Notes: generated by a model not told the origin, from the letters alone. 64,000 nucleotides of DNA from SZAS-79 sp965279075 (GCA_965279075.1 CBDIHI010000012.1:1162500-1226499); one strand, 5' to 3'. Positions 11,389 to 20,310 are shown, numbered from the stretch's first letter. Made by a program: numbers and translations.

Positions 11389-11422
11389 CGCCGTGGCCGC
11401 GCAGGCCACGGCGTTTTCGTTT
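11389..11422 (+). terminator. Rho-independent terminator after the TRAP receptor gene
   Basis: Perfect 10-bp stem CGCCGTGGCC (11389-11398) and GGCCACGGCG (11404-11413) with a 5-base loop, followed at once by TTTTCGTTT. It lies 18 bp after the stop codon. Confidence 0.85.
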
Positions 11423-11439
11423 CCGGGACCCGCCCGCGC

Positions 11440-12051
11440 ATGACGGCTGACCTTTCCTCCCCCGACCTCGACTGGCTGCGGCGCCATTTCGCCGCGGCGC
11501 GTCCCCCCGCCGGCACGCTCTACGGCGACCAGGGCGCGCGTCCCGGTGCCGGGGAACTGCGCGCCGCCTCGGTGCTGGTGCCCATCGTCGCGCGCGACGC
11601 CGGTCCCACGGTGCTCTTCACGCAGCGCACGGCGCACCTCAAGAGCCACTCCGGCCAGATCAGCTTCCCGGGCGGGCGCGCGGAGTCGCACGACGCCACC
11701 CCCGAGCGCACCGCATTGCGCGAGACCGAGGAGGAGGTCGGCCTCGCCCCCGAGCGCATCGAACTGCTCGGCCGCCTCTCCGAGTACCACACCCGCACCG
11801 GCTACCTGATCACGCCGGTGGTGGGCATCGTGCAGCCGCCCTTCGAACTGCGGCCGGATGCGAACGAGGTGGCCGAGGTGTTCGAGGTGCCGTTCGCCTT
11901 CCTGATGGACGAGCGCAACCACCAGCGGCACTCGCGCGACTACGAGGGCGAACAGCGCGCCTACTTCGCGATTCCCTACGGCGAGCGCTACATCTGGGGG
12001 GCCACCGCCGGGATGCTGGTGAACCTCTACAGGTACCTTTCCGTGGAGTAG
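11440..12051 (+). CDS. CoA pyrophosphatase (Nudix hydrolase)
   Basis: 203-residue Nudix protein of the NUDT7/YeaB type, which hydrolyses CoA and its derivatives. The Nudix box runs from the GGR of FPGGRAESHDATPE to RETEEEVGL and has the required Arg and Glu residues. The CoA-specific segment LKSHSGQISFPGG just ahead of it marks this subfamily. It starts shortly after the TRAP terminator, so it probably has its own promoter. Confidence 0.87.
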   Translation: MTADLSSPDLDWLRRHFAAARPPAGTLYGDQGARPGAGELRAASVLVPIVARDAGPTVLFTQRTAHLKSHSGQISFPGGRAESHDATPERTALRETEEEVGLAPERIELLGRLSEYHTRTGYLITPVVGIVQPPFELRPDANEVAEVFEVPFAFLMDERNHQRHSRDYEGEQRAYFAIPYGERYIWGATAGMLVNLYRYLSVE

Positions 12052-12133
12052 GCGGGAAGGCGGCCGGGGGCATGTGATATCTTGCGCGTTCCCCCGGAAA
12101 TGCCCCGCACCAAAAACCCCGCATCAATAGCCC

Positions 12134-13042
12134 ATGAGCGTCATCGCCATCATCGCCGCCCTGCTGCTCGAGCAATGGCGACCCCTCGTCGAGCGCAAGG
12201 CCTACCACGCGCTGCTCGCGCGCTGGGCGAACTGGCTGGAAGGGACGTTCAACGCCGGCGAGTCGCGCCACGGCCGCATCGCGTGGGCCGTCGCCGCGGC
12301 GCCGCTGGTGCTGGGCTCGCTCGCGCTGTACTGGGTGCTGCACTGGATGCATCCGTTGCTCGCGCTGCTAATGAACGTCGCGGCGCTCTACGTCACGATG
12401 GGCTTTCGCCAGTTCAGCCACTCGTTCACCGGCATCCAGCTGGCCGTGCGCGAGGGCGACCTGGACCGCGCCCGCGAGCTGGTCGGCCGCTGGCGCGGCG
12501 AGAACTCGCAGCACCGCACGAAGGAGGAGGTGGTGCGGCTCGCGATCGAGGAGGCCCTCGCCGCTTCGCACCGGCACGTGTTCGCGGTCCTGTTCTGGTT
12601 CATGGTGCTGCCGGGCCCGAGCGGAGCCATCCTGTACCGGCTTGCGGGCTTCCTCGCGCGGCGCTGGGCCGGGCAGGGTGCGTTCGGCAGCTTCGCCGCC
12701 CGCGTGTACGAGGCGATGGAATGGCCCGCGGTGCGCCTCACGGCAATCGCGTTCGCGGTGGTCGGCGATTTCGAGGACGCGGTGTACTGCTGGCGCACGC
12801 AGGCCGCGAACTGGGCCGAGCCGAGGATCGGCATCGTGCTCGCGGCGGGCGCAGGCGCGCTTGGCGTGCGCCTCGGCATGCCGCTTGCGCATGCGGACGG
12901 CGGGATGGAGCCGCGCGCCGAGCTGGGCCTCGGCGAGCCCGCGGACGTCGCGTTCCTCGACAGCACCGTCGGCCTCGTCTGGCGATCGCTCGTGGTGTGG
13001 GTGTTCCTGCTGGCGATCCTCTCAGTCGCGCGGGTCTTTTAG
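12134..13042 (+). CDS. CobD/CbiB-family integral membrane protein
   Basis: 302-residue membrane protein related to CobD/CbiB (adenosylcobinamide-phosphate synthase) and to AmpE. It opens with ALLLEQWRPL, a motif common in the betaproteobacterial subgroup, and has about four to five hydrophobic segments. No other cobalamin gene lies nearby, so a role in B12 synthesis is doubtful; AmpE-like signalling is an alternative. Its stop overlaps that of the convergent DUF2007 gene by a few bases. Confidence 0.7.
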   Translation: MSVIAIIAALLLEQWRPLVERKAYHALLARWANWLEGTFNAGESRHGRIAWAVAAAPLVLGSLALYWVLHWMHPLLALLMNVAALYVTMGFRQFSHSFTGIQLAVREGDLDRARELVGRWRGENSQHRTKEEVVRLAIEEALAASHRHVFAVLFWFMVLPGPSGAILYRLAGFLARRWAGQGAFGSFAARVYEAMEWPAVRLTAIAFAVVGDFEDAVYCWRTQAANWAEPRIGIVLAAGAGALGVRLGMPLAHADGGMEPRAELGLGEPADVAFLDSTVGLVWRSLVVWVFLLAILSVARVF

Positions 13043-13344
13043 CGTTCCTTCCCGCAGCGCCAGCACTGCGTGAACTGGGCTTCCTGGATCTCGCCGCAGC
13101 TGCACTGCCAGACGTTGCCCTTCTCCACCGGCCGAAGCGGCCCTTCGGCCAGCATCTGCGCCGCGCGCTCGGCGTCCGCATCGTCCTCGACCCACAGCTC
13201 CGGCTGGCAGTCGGCGAACGGCAGCTGGCCGATTGCCGAGGCCAGCATCTCGTTCTTCACGATGGCGCGGATGCCCACGGACTCCAGCACGTTCTTCGCG
13301 TGGTGGACGTCGGGAAGGCTCAGCGTGGCGAGGACACGCTTCAC
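13039..13344 (-). CDS. DUF2007 domain-containing zinc-ribbon-like protein
   Basis: 101-residue protein with an N-terminal DUF2007 (signal-transducing PII-like fold) domain, recognisable from the early DVHHAKNVLESVGI segment and a PELWVEDDADAERAAQML helix. The C-terminus carries CSCGEIQ and CWRCGKE, which look like a small zinc ribbon. The GTG start at 13344 overlaps the rsgA stop (GTGA), so it is the last gene of the M48-phhB-rsgA unit. Function unknown. Confidence 0.78.
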   Translation of the reverse strand: MKRVLATLSLPDVHHAKNVLESVGIRAIVKNEMLASAIGQLPFADCQPELWVEDDADAERAAQMLAEGPLRPVEKGNVWQCSCGEIQEAQFTQCWRCGKER

Positions 13345-14234
13345 CTGCGCGGCCCGGCGGCGGCCTCGGCCTGCACGATGCGCTGGTAGAGCGCGAGGCG
13401 CCGCGGGTGGATGCCGCCCGCGTCGGCGGCCCCGCGGATCGCGCAGCCCGGTTCGTTCATGTGGCGGCAGTTCTGGAACCGGCACTGGCCGCGCCAGGGC
13501 TTGAACTCGCGGAAGCCCTCCGCGATGTTCAGGTAGTCCATCCCGGCGAGGCCGAATTCGGCGAGCCCCGGCGAATCGATGATCTCGGTGCCGGCAGACA
13601 CGGTGTAGAGGCGGGAGCCGGTCGTCGTCTGCTTGCCCGCGTCGAGGAAGGCGGAGATCTCGCGGATCCGGGCCTGGGCGTCCGGCACCAGCGCGTTGAC
13701 CAGCGTGGACTTGCCCATGCCCGATTGCCCCGTCAGCAGGCTGCGGTACCCCGAAAGGTAGGCCCGCAGCGGCTCGACGTCGGTCCGCGCGGCCAGCTCC
13801 ACGATCGGGTAGCCGAGACCCCTGAAGGGCGCGAGCATCGCCAGCGCATGCTCGCGCCGGTCGACCAGGTCGAACTTGTTCAGCACGATCACGGTAGGTA
13901 GCCCGGCCTGCTCGGCGACCACCAGCATGCGGCAGATCAGCTCGTCGGAGAAGGAAGGCTCGCAGGCGACCAGGATCACCAGCTGGCTGAAATTCGCGGC
14001 GAGCACCTTGCGGCGGTAGTGGACCGCCCGGGCGAACTCGCTCGCGCGCGGGCCCACGGCTTCGACCACGCCCTGGTCGGCCGAGCTGCGCGCGAGCTGC
14101 ACGCGGTCGCCGCAGGCCGGCTGCATCTGGCGGCCGCGCACCTGGCAGCGCAGCAGCTCGCCGTCGTCGAGGCGCGCGAGGCATTCCCGGCCGTAGCCGG
14201 CGACGACGGTGGCGTGGAGCAGCGCCCCGGTCAC
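13341..14234 (-). CDS. rsgA: Small ribosomal subunit biogenesis GTPase RsgA
   Basis: 297-residue circularly permuted GTPase that checks late 30S subunit assembly. Domain order is OB-fold (about 1-70), permuted GTPase with NKFD (G4) before GQSGMGKST (G1) and DSPG (G3), then a zinc site with Cys-His-Cys pattern in CRFQNCRHMNEPGC. All key residues are present. It lies 40 bp downstream of the pterin dehydratase gene and overlaps the DUF2007 gene that follows. Confidence 0.94.
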   Translation of the reverse strand: MTGALLHATVVAGYGRECLARLDDGELLRCQVRGRQMQPACGDRVQLARSSADQGVVEAVGPRASEFARAVHYRRKVLAANFSQLVILVACEPSFSDELICRMLVVAEQAGLPTVIVLNKFDLVDRREHALAMLAPFRGLGYPIVELAARTDVEPLRAYLSGYRSLLTGQSGMGKSTLVNALVPDAQARIREISAFLDAGKQTTTGSRLYTVSAGTEIIDSPGLAEFGLAGMDYLNIAEGFREFKPWRGQCRFQNCRHMNEPGCAIRGAADAGGIHPRRLALYQRIVQAEAAAGPRR

Positions 14235-14274
14235 GCCGGGCGCCGCGCGGTTCCCGCCGCGGTGCGGGCGCCGT

Positions 14275-14616
14275 TCATATCCGGTGCAGGGCGTCGCACT
14301 TGGCCGCGCAGATGAAGTCGTTCTCCGACAGCCCGCCGATCGCGTGCGTCGTGTACTCGACCCGGCACTTGTTGTAGCCGACCTGCAGGTCCGGGTGGTG
14401 GTCCTCGCGGTGCGAGACCCACGCCAGCGCGTTCACGAAGGCCATGGTCTGGTAGTAGTTCGTGAACGGGTAGAGCTTGACCAGCGTGTTGTTCTCGATG
14501 ATCCAGCCTTTCAGCGAGCGCAGCATCGCGTTCGCCTGCAGGTCGCTCATGGGCGGCACGTTCCCCTCGCACGGGACGCATTTCCTGCCGAGGAGGTCGT
14601 CGCCGGGAGCGCTCAC
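14275..14616 (-). CDS. 4a-hydroxytetrahydrobiopterin dehydratase (PCD/DCoH family)
   Basis: 113-residue protein that dehydrates 4a-hydroxytetrahydropterin during pterin recycling. The family motif HHPDLQVGYNKCRVEYTTHAIGG is complete in this region, with the catalytic His pair in REDHHPD. The GTG start at 14616 overlaps the M48 stop (GTGA). It carries about 20 residues before the usual start region, including KCVPC, a Cys pair seen in some longer homologues. No phenylalanine hydroxylase is in the window, so its partner is unknown. It lies in an operon with M48, rsgA and DUF2007. Confidence 0.88.
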   Translation of the reverse strand: MSAPGDDLLGRKCVPCEGNVPPMSDLQANAMLRSLKGWIIENNTLVKLYPFTNYYQTMAFVNALAWVSHREDHHPDLQVGYNKCRVEYTTHAIGGLSENDFICAAKCDALHRI

Positions 14617-15887
14617 GCCGTGCTCCCTGCCGCGGCCTGGCGCAGCCGCGCGATGCGCATCGCGGCTGGCGGGTGGGAGTCGTAGAAGGCCGAGTGGAGG
14701 GGGTCGGGCGTCAGCGTCGCCGCGTTGTCCTGGTAGAGCTTGACGAGCGCGCCGACGAGGTCGGCCGGGTCGGCGTGCTCCGCCGCATAGGCGTCGGCCT
14801 CGAACTCGTGCCTGCGGGAATACAGGCTGGTGAGCGGCTGCAGCAGGAAGGTGAACACCGGCACCACCAGGAAGAACAGCACCAGCGCCATCGCGGTGCC
14901 CTGCGAGTGGACGTTGAGGCCCTCGTAGAACCAGGCCTCGCCGATCAGCCGGCCCAGCACCCACAGCATCGCGAGGCTCATCGCGAACAGGATCGCGACG
15001 CGCTTCCAGACGTGGTGGCGCTTGAAGTGGCCAAGCTCGTGGGCGAGCACCGCCTCGACCTCGGCGGGCGCGAGGCGGGTGAGCAGCGTGTCGAACAGCA
15101 CAATGCGCTTGGCGGCGCCGAACCCGGTGAAGTAGGCGTTGCCGTGCGAGGAGCGCTTCGAGCCGTCCATGACGTACAGGCCCTGCGCCCGGAAGCCGCA
15201 GCGCTCGAGCAGCTTGCCTATGCGCTCGGCGAGCGTTGGGTCGGACAGCGGCGTGAAGCGGTTGAAGGCCGGCGCGATGAAGGTCGGGTAGATCATCAGG
15301 ATCAGCAGGTTGAAGCCCATCCAGGCGAGCCACACGTAGAGCCACCACAGCGCGCCCATGCCGGCCATCAGCCACAGCACGACCAGCAGCAGCGGCACGC
15401 CGAGGGCCGCGCCCAGCAGCGTCTGCTTGGCGAGGTCCGCAAGGAAGAGGGGCAGCGTCATCCGGTTGAAGCCGAACTTCGCCTCGACGACGAAGGTGCG
15501 GTAGAGCGTCATCGGCAGGTCGATCACCGAGAGCAGGAACACCAGGCCCATCGCCAGCGCCACGCCGTGCCAGTAGCCGGCCGGGTCGAACACCCGCGCC
15601 CACTGGTCCGACATCCACTGCAGTCCGCCGCCGAGGGTGATGCCGAGCAGCACGACCGCGCCGAGCAGGATGTCGGCGATGCCCAGGCGCGTCTTCGCGA
15701 TGCTGTAGTCGGCCGCCTTCTGGTGCGCGGGCAGCGTGATGGTCGCCGAGAAGCTCGCCGGCACTGAGTCGCGATGGCGCCCAACGTGCCCGATCTGGCG
15801 GAGCGCGAGCCACAGCCGGGTGGCCGTCGAAAGCAGCAGCGCGCCGAGGAAGGCGGCGGTGAATCCGTTGGGGGAGAACGCGTCCAT
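14613..15887 (-). CDS. M48-family metallopeptidase (Ste24/CAAX protease-like)
   Basis: 424-residue integral membrane zinc protease. The catalytic HELGHFKRHH motif and the downstream EFEADAYA, which supplies the third zinc ligand, are both present. About six to seven hydrophobic segments flank the catalytic domain, as in Ste24-type proteases; an endoplasmic-type CAAX substrate is not expected in bacteria. The ATG at 15887 gives MDAFSPNGF; an in-frame start at 15944 would add 19 non-conserved residues. First gene of an overlapping four-gene unit. Confidence 0.88.
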   Translation of the reverse strand: MDAFSPNGFTAAFLGALLLSTATRLWLALRQIGHVGRHRDSVPASFSATITLPAHQKAADYSIAKTRLGIADILLGAVVLLGITLGGGLQWMSDQWARVFDPAGYWHGVALAMGLVFLLSVIDLPMTLYRTFVVEAKFGFNRMTLPLFLADLAKQTLLGAALGVPLLLVVLWLMAGMGALWWLYVWLAWMGFNLLILMIYPTFIAPAFNRFTPLSDPTLAERIGKLLERCGFRAQGLYVMDGSKRSSHGNAYFTGFGAAKRIVLFDTLLTRLAPAEVEAVLAHELGHFKRHHVWKRVAILFAMSLAMLWVLGRLIGEAWFYEGLNVHSQGTAMALVLFFLVVPVFTFLLQPLTSLYSRRHEFEADAYAAEHADPADLVGALVKLYQDNAATLTPDPLHSAFYDSHPPAAMRIARLRQAAAGSTA

Positions 15888-15961
15888 TGGCGTGAGAGAA
15901 TACAGCGTATTCGGGACGCCAGAAAGACAGCGCCGCCGGTTCAACCGTGGAGAGAACGCGT

Positions 15962-16507
15962 ATGGCGCAGGACCAGAACAACCTCGTCTGGCTCGACATG
16001 GAGATGACCGGCCTCCTGCCGGACACGGACCGCGTGATCGAAGTCGCGATGGTGGTGACCGACGCGCAGCTCAACATCGTCGCCGAGGGCCCGGTGCTGG
16101 TGGTGCACCAGCCCGACTCGGTACTCGACGGCATGGACCACTGGAACAAGTCGACGCACGCCAAGTCCGGCCTGATCGACAAGGTCAGGGCCTCGACGCT
16201 CGACGAGGCCGCGGTCGAGGCGCGGCTGATCGAGTTCCTCAAGGAGCACGTGGCCTCCGGCATTTCGCCTATGTGCGGCAACTCGATCTGCCAGGACCGC
16301 CGCTTCATGGCGCGCTGGCTGCCGAAGCTCGAGGCGTACTTCCACTACCGCAACGTGGACGTGAGCACGCTGAAGGAACTGGTCAAGCGCTGGAAGCCCG
16401 AGGTCGCCAAGGGCATGGCCAAGCACAACAAGCACGAGGCCCTGGCCGACATCCTCGAGTCGATCGAGGAGCTGAAGTACTACCGCCGGACCGTGATGAC
16501 CATCTGA
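15962..16507 (+). CDS. orn: Oligoribonuclease
   Basis: 181-residue DEDDh 3'-5' exoribonuclease that degrades 2-5 nt RNAs and pGpG. The first acidic motif DMEMTGL, the SICQDRRFM motif and the final HNKHEALADI (His and Asp) are visible. GGAGAGA lies upstream of the ATG; a GTG at 15947 is in frame but would overlap that site. Diverges from the M48 gene across a short spacer. It would clear pGpG if the c-di-GMP output suspected for the 50-64 kb cluster is real. Confidence 0.95.
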   Translation: MAQDQNNLVWLDMEMTGLLPDTDRVIEVAMVVTDAQLNIVAEGPVLVVHQPDSVLDGMDHWNKSTHAKSGLIDKVRASTLDEAAVEARLIEFLKEHVASGISPMCGNSICQDRRFMARWLPKLEAYFHYRNVDVSTLKELVKRWKPEVAKGMAKHNKHEALADILESIEELKYYRRTVMTI

Positions 16508-16536
16508 ATTCCGGAAATTTTGTTCCAGAACCCAAG

Positions 16537-16557
16537 GACAGGAGCCGCTTTCCTGTC
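16537..16557. terminator. Weak bidirectional hairpin between orn and ridA
   Basis: 7-bp stem GACAGGA / TCCTGTC with a 7-base loop in the gap between the convergent orn and RidA genes. No U-tract follows on either strand, so terminator function is uncertain. Confidence 0.35.
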
Positions 16558-16585
16558 AGTATCGATAGCGTTTCTGTAATAATTC

Positions 16586-17110
16586 CTAGCGGCGGCGCTG
16601 CGCAGCTGCGGGCTTTTTGGCGGCCTTCTTCGGTTTCGCGCGGGCCTTCGCGGGCGCGACCTCGACGATCATCTCGATCTCCACCGGGATGCCCATGGGC
16701 AGCGAGTTCATGCCCACGGCCGAGCGCGCGTGCCGCCCCTTGTCGCCGAACACCTCGACGAAGAGGTCCGACGCGCCGTTGATGACCTTGGGCGGGTCGG
16801 TGAAGTCGGGCGTGCAGTTGACCATCCCCAGCACCTTCACGATGCGCTTCACGCGGTCGAGGCTGCCCAGTTCCGCCTTCATCACCGCGATCAGGTCGAG
16901 GCCCGTGGTGCGCGCGTGCTGGTAGCCCTGCTCGATGGTGAAATCCCGGCCGAGCTTGCCCGAGGGGCGCTTGCCGCCGACCGCAAGCGGCCCCTTGCCC
17001 GCGAGGTAGAGCAGGTTGCCGGTCTGCACCGCGTTGACGTAGTTGGCCGCGGGCGAGGACACCGGCGGCAGCGTGATGCCCAGGGCCTTGAGTTTCTTTT
17101 CTGCGCTCAT
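16586..17110 (-). CDS. RidA-family (YjgF/YER057c/UK114) protein with basic tail
   Basis: 174-residue RidA-like protein; classic members hydrolyse reactive enamine/imine intermediates. Residues 1-155 form the domain, with VQTGNLLYLAGKGPL near the start and VGMNSLPMGIPVEIEMI near the end. The catalytic Arg typical of true RidA is not obvious in this longer subgroup, so deaminase activity is unsure. The last 20 residues form an Ala/Lys/Arg tail (KPKKAAKKPAAAQRRR) like that of the H1-like protein at 1.3 kb. It lies 13 bp downstream of the FAD-linked dehydrogenase, probably in one operon. Confidence 0.85.
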   Translation of the reverse strand: MSAEKKLKALGITLPPVSSPAANYVNAVQTGNLLYLAGKGPLAVGGKRPSGKLGRDFTIEQGYQHARTTGLDLIAVMKAELGSLDRVKRIVKVLGMVNCTPDFTDPPKVINGASDLFVEVFGDKGRHARSAVGMNSLPMGIPVEIEMIVEVAPAKARAKPKKAAKKPAAAQRRR

Positions 17111-17123
17111 GTCGGTCCCGTCC

Positions 17124-18512
17124 TCAGTCCATCGGGATCAGCTTGCCCGGGTTCATCAGGTTGTCCGGGTCGAACAGGCGCTTGATGTCGCGCATCAGGT
17201 CGATCGCCTCGCCGTGCTCCTCCATCAGCGAGCCCTGCTTGCCGAGGCCGATGCCGTGCTCGCCGGTGCAGGTGCCTTCCATCTCGATGGCGCGCTTCAC
17301 CAGCCGCTTGTTGAACGCCTTGGCCTGCTCGAGCTCGGCCGGGACGGCCGGGTCGACCAGGAACATCAGGTGGAAGTTGCCGTCGCCGACGTGGCCCATC
17401 AGCGGCACCTTCGCGACGTAGCTCTTCACGTCCTCCATGGACTCGGCCACGCATTCGGCGAGGCGCGAGATCGGCACGCAGACGTCGGTCGAGACCGACT
17501 TGCAGCCGGGCCGGGTCTGCAGGCAGGCGAAATAGGCGGTGTGGCGGGCTTCCCAGAGTTTGGTGCGCTCCTCGGGTCGCGTCGCCCAGATGAAGTCCAT
17601 GCCGCCGTTCTCCTTGGCGATCTCCTGCACCATCTCGGCCTGCTCGACCACCGAGGCGGCCGTGCCGTGGAACTCGAAGAACAACGTGGGCGCCACGCGG
17701 TAGTTCGTCTTGCTGTACTTGTTGATCGCAGCGATCGTGTTCTCGCAGACGATCTCGGAACGCGCGATCGGCACGCCGGCCTGGATCACCTGGATCACGG
17801 TGTTGGTGCAGCCGTCGATCGAGTCGAAGGCGCAGACGGCGGCGGACATCGCCTCCTGCACGGCGTAGAGCTTGACGGTGACCTCGGTGATGATGCCCAG
17901 CGTCCCCTCGGAGCCGACGAAGAGGCGGGTGAGGTCGTAGCCTGCGGCGGATTTCTTGGCGCGGCTGGAGGTGCGCACGATGCGGCCGTCGGCGAGGACC
18001 ACGGTCAGCGCGAGGACGTTCTCGCGCATCGTGCCGTAGCGCACGGCGTTGGTGCCGGAGGCGCGGGTGGCGGCCATGCCGCCGAGCGTCGCGTCGGCGC
18101 CCGGGTCGACCGGGAAGAAGAGGCCGGTGTGGCGGATGTGCTCGTTGAGTGCCTTCCTCGTCACGCCGGCCTGCACGACCGCGTCGAGGTCCTGCTCGTG
18201 CACCGCGAGCACCTTGTTCATCTGCGACAGGTCGATGCAGACGCCGCCCTCGACCGCCAGGGTGTGGCCTTCGAGCGAGGTCCCCACGCCATAGGGGATC
18301 ATCGGCACGCCGTGGCGGCGGCAGATGTTGACGATGTCGCGCACCTCCTCGGTCGAGTGGGGGAAGGCCACCGCGTCCGGCGGCGCGGGCGGGAAGTAGG
18401 ACTCGTCCTTGCCGTGGTGCTCGCGGATGCCCATGGACGTGGTGACGCGCTCGCCCAGCAATGCCTGCAGTTCGGCGACGACGCTGTGGTCGAATTCCCT
18501 GGCCTTGTTCAT
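17124..18512 (-). CDS. FAD-binding oxidase, GlcD/D-lactate dehydrogenase family
   Basis: 462-residue flavoprotein of the VAO fold with an FAD_binding_4 domain (about 35-180; IPYGVGTSLEGHTLAVEGGV and the VDPGADATLGGMAATRASGTNAVRYG region) and the GlcD C-terminal domain ending in EHGIGLGKQG. Likely oxidises D-lactate, glycolate or another D-2-hydroxy acid. The ATG at 18512 follows GAGGGA; an upstream in-frame start would add 17 residues. The FeS partner GlcF is not adjacent, so a cytochrome- or quinone-linked D-lactate dehydrogenase is the better guess. Confidence 0.87.
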   Translation of the reverse strand: MNKAREFDHSVVAELQALLGERVTTSMGIREHHGKDESYFPPAPPDAVAFPHSTEEVRDIVNICRRHGVPMIPYGVGTSLEGHTLAVEGGVCIDLSQMNKVLAVHEQDLDAVVQAGVTRKALNEHIRHTGLFFPVDPGADATLGGMAATRASGTNAVRYGTMRENVLALTVVLADGRIVRTSSRAKKSAAGYDLTRLFVGSEGTLGIITEVTVKLYAVQEAMSAAVCAFDSIDGCTNTVIQVIQAGVPIARSEIVCENTIAAINKYSKTNYRVAPTLFFEFHGTAASVVEQAEMVQEIAKENGGMDFIWATRPEERTKLWEARHTAYFACLQTRPGCKSVSTDVCVPISRLAECVAESMEDVKSYVAKVPLMGHVGDGNFHLMFLVDPAVPAELEQAKAFNKRLVKRAIEMEGTCTGEHGIGLGKQGSLMEEHGEAIDLMRDIKRLFDPDNLMNPGKLIPMD

Positions 18513-18584
18513 GCGGGTTCCCTCCTCGGTCGCACGTTGAACGCCGCTACGCGTGCGTTCCAACGTGCCTTCATGCGCATCGGC

Positions 18585-18791
18585 TTATTTTAGCTTGATC
18601 TCGCCCTCGAACGGCACCTTCAGCCCGAGTTCGGGGATCTCGAGCATCATGCGCGGCTTCAGCGTCTCGTCGCCCTTCAGGCGGCCGGATTCGATGGCCT
18701 TGCCGACCGCCTGTTCGATCTCGCGCTGCGAGTTCACGCCTACGGTCTTGAGGAACTTGCGGATGCCAAGGTTGAATGTCTCGTGGTCCAT
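18585..18791 (-). CDS. DUF6494 family small protein
   Basis: 68-residue protein of about 7.6 kDa. The core LGIRKFLKTVGVNSQREIE followed by KAIESG and a C-terminal beta stretch with LKVPFEGEIKL matches the DUF6494 pattern. It lies 9 bp downstream of pgi and 72 bp upstream of the FAD oxidase, all on the minus strand. Function unknown. Confidence 0.75.
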   Translation of the reverse strand: MDHETFNLGIRKFLKTVGVNSQREIEQAVGKAIESGRLKGDETLKPRMMLEIPELGLKVPFEGEIKLK

Positions 18792-18800
18792 GGGGGTCTC

Positions 18801-20303
18801 CTAAGTCGGGTTGTCCTGGATGCGCGCCAGCATCAGCGAGGCGAGCTCCTTGCCGTACTCGACGCCCCACTGGTCGAAGCTGTTGATGTCCCAGATCACA
18901 CCTTGCACGAACACCTTGTGCTCGTACAGGGCGAGGAGCCGCCCGAGGTTGCGCGGGTCCACGCGGTCGATGCGGAGCGTGGACGAAGAGCGGTCCCCGG
19001 GGTAGCGGCGGTGGGGCTCGAGCGCCGGATCGGTGCGGCCGAGCGCGAGCACCTCGGCCTGTGCCAGCGCGTTGGCCACGAGGATCCTGTGCCGGGCCGC
19101 ATCGTAGGCGCCCTCGCGCGGGACGATGAAGTCCGCGGACACGTAGACCGTGCCCTGGTGCAGCAACTGGTGGAACGAGTGCTGCCCCACGGTGCCCGGC
19201 GCGCCCCAGATGATGGGCGCGGTCGCGTAGTCGATCACCCCGCCCGAGCGGCTGACCGACTTGCCGTTGGATTCCATCTCGAGCTGCTGCAGGTAGTTCG
19301 GCAGGTGGGACAGCGCCTGCGCATACGGCATCACCGCATGTGCCTGCGCGCCGTGGAAATTGATGTGCCAGATGCCGAAGAGCGCCATAAGCGCGGGGAT
19401 ATTCTCCTCGACGGGGGCGGTCGCGAAGTGGGCGTCGGCTTCCGCCGCGCCGGCGAGGAACTCCGCGAACCTGTCCGGGCCGATCGCGAGCATCAGCGTG
19501 ATCCCGACGGAGGACCAGATCGAGTAGCGGCCGCCGACCCAGTCCCAGGTCGGCAGGATGTCTTCAGCCGCGACGCCGAATGCGCGCGCCGCCTCGACGT
19601 TGGCGGTGGCGGCGATGAAATGCGCGCCCGTACCGGCGCCGGCCGGCAGGCCCGCCGCGAGCCAGGCGCGGGCCGCTTCGCCGTTTACCAGCGTCTCCTG
19701 GGTGCCGAAGCTCTTCGAGGCCAGCACGAACAGCGTGCGTTCCGGGTCGCAGCGGGCGAGCACGCGCCCGAGGTCGGTCGCGTCCATGTTCGCCACGCAA
19801 TCGAACGTCAGGGCCCCGTCGCGGTATTCGTCGAGCGCGTCGAGCGCCATGCGCGGGCCGAGGTCGGAGCCGCCGATGCCGATGTGCACGACGTGGGCGA
19901 TGGCGCGGCCGGTGGCCCCCTTGCGCCGTCCGCCGCGCAGTTCCACCGCGATCCGGAGCGCGGCCGCGAGGCAGTCGCGAACTTCCGCCGGCGCCGAGGC
20001 GCCCAGGCGCAGCGCCACGTGCCAGGCGGGGCGGTCCTCGGTGACGTTGACGTGCGCACCGGACAGCAGCTTCCCGCGCCAGCCTTCCCAGTCCTGCTGC
20101 TCGGCGAGGCGGGCCAGCAGCACGATGGTCTCCGCGGTGACCTTCTGGTGCGACCAGTCGAGCTCCACCCCGGCCCCGCGGGTCACGCAGCGGGTGGTGC
20201 GGCCCGGGTCTTCGGAGAGCAATCGCGCGAGCGTGGTCCCGCGCATGGCGTTGGCGTGCGCCTGCAGCGAGCGCCAGGCGGTGGTCTGGGTCAGCGCGCT
20301 CAT
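18801..20303 (-). CDS. pgi: Glucose-6-phosphate isomerase
   Basis: 500-residue glycolytic and gluconeogenic isomerase of glucose-6-P and fructose-6-P. The SIS-type fold motifs IGIGGSDLGPRMA, the ASKSFGTQETLVN phosphate loop, the signature VGGRYSIWSSVGI and the ESNGK segment are all present. Somewhat shorter than the roughly 545-residue E. coli enzyme but complete at both ends. It starts 7 bp after the GT39 gene stop, so the two are likely co-transcribed. Confidence 0.94.
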   Translation of the reverse strand: MSALTQTTAWRSLQAHANAMRGTTLARLLSEDPGRTTRCVTRGAGVELDWSHQKVTAETIVLLARLAEQQDWEGWRGKLLSGAHVNVTEDRPAWHVALRLGASAPAEVRDCLAAALRIAVELRGGRRKGATGRAIAHVVHIGIGGSDLGPRMALDALDEYRDGALTFDCVANMDATDLGRVLARCDPERTLFVLASKSFGTQETLVNGEAARAWLAAGLPAGAGTGAHFIAATANVEAARAFGVAAEDILPTWDWVGGRYSIWSSVGITLMLAIGPDRFAEFLAGAAEADAHFATAPVEENIPALMALFGIWHINFHGAQAHAVMPYAQALSHLPNYLQQLEMESNGKSVSRSGGVIDYATAPIIWGAPGTVGQHSFHQLLHQGTVYVSADFIVPREGAYDAARHRILVANALAQAEVLALGRTDPALEPHRRYPGDRSSSTLRIDRVDPRNLGRLLALYEHKVFVQGVIWDINSFDQWGVEYGKELASLMLARIQDNPT

Positions 20304-20310
20304 GGTGGCC

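Noticed and set aside
12134..13042. Cobalamin biosynthesis locus
   Set aside because: Only one CobD/CbiB-family gene is present, with no other B12 gene or B12 riboswitch in the window.
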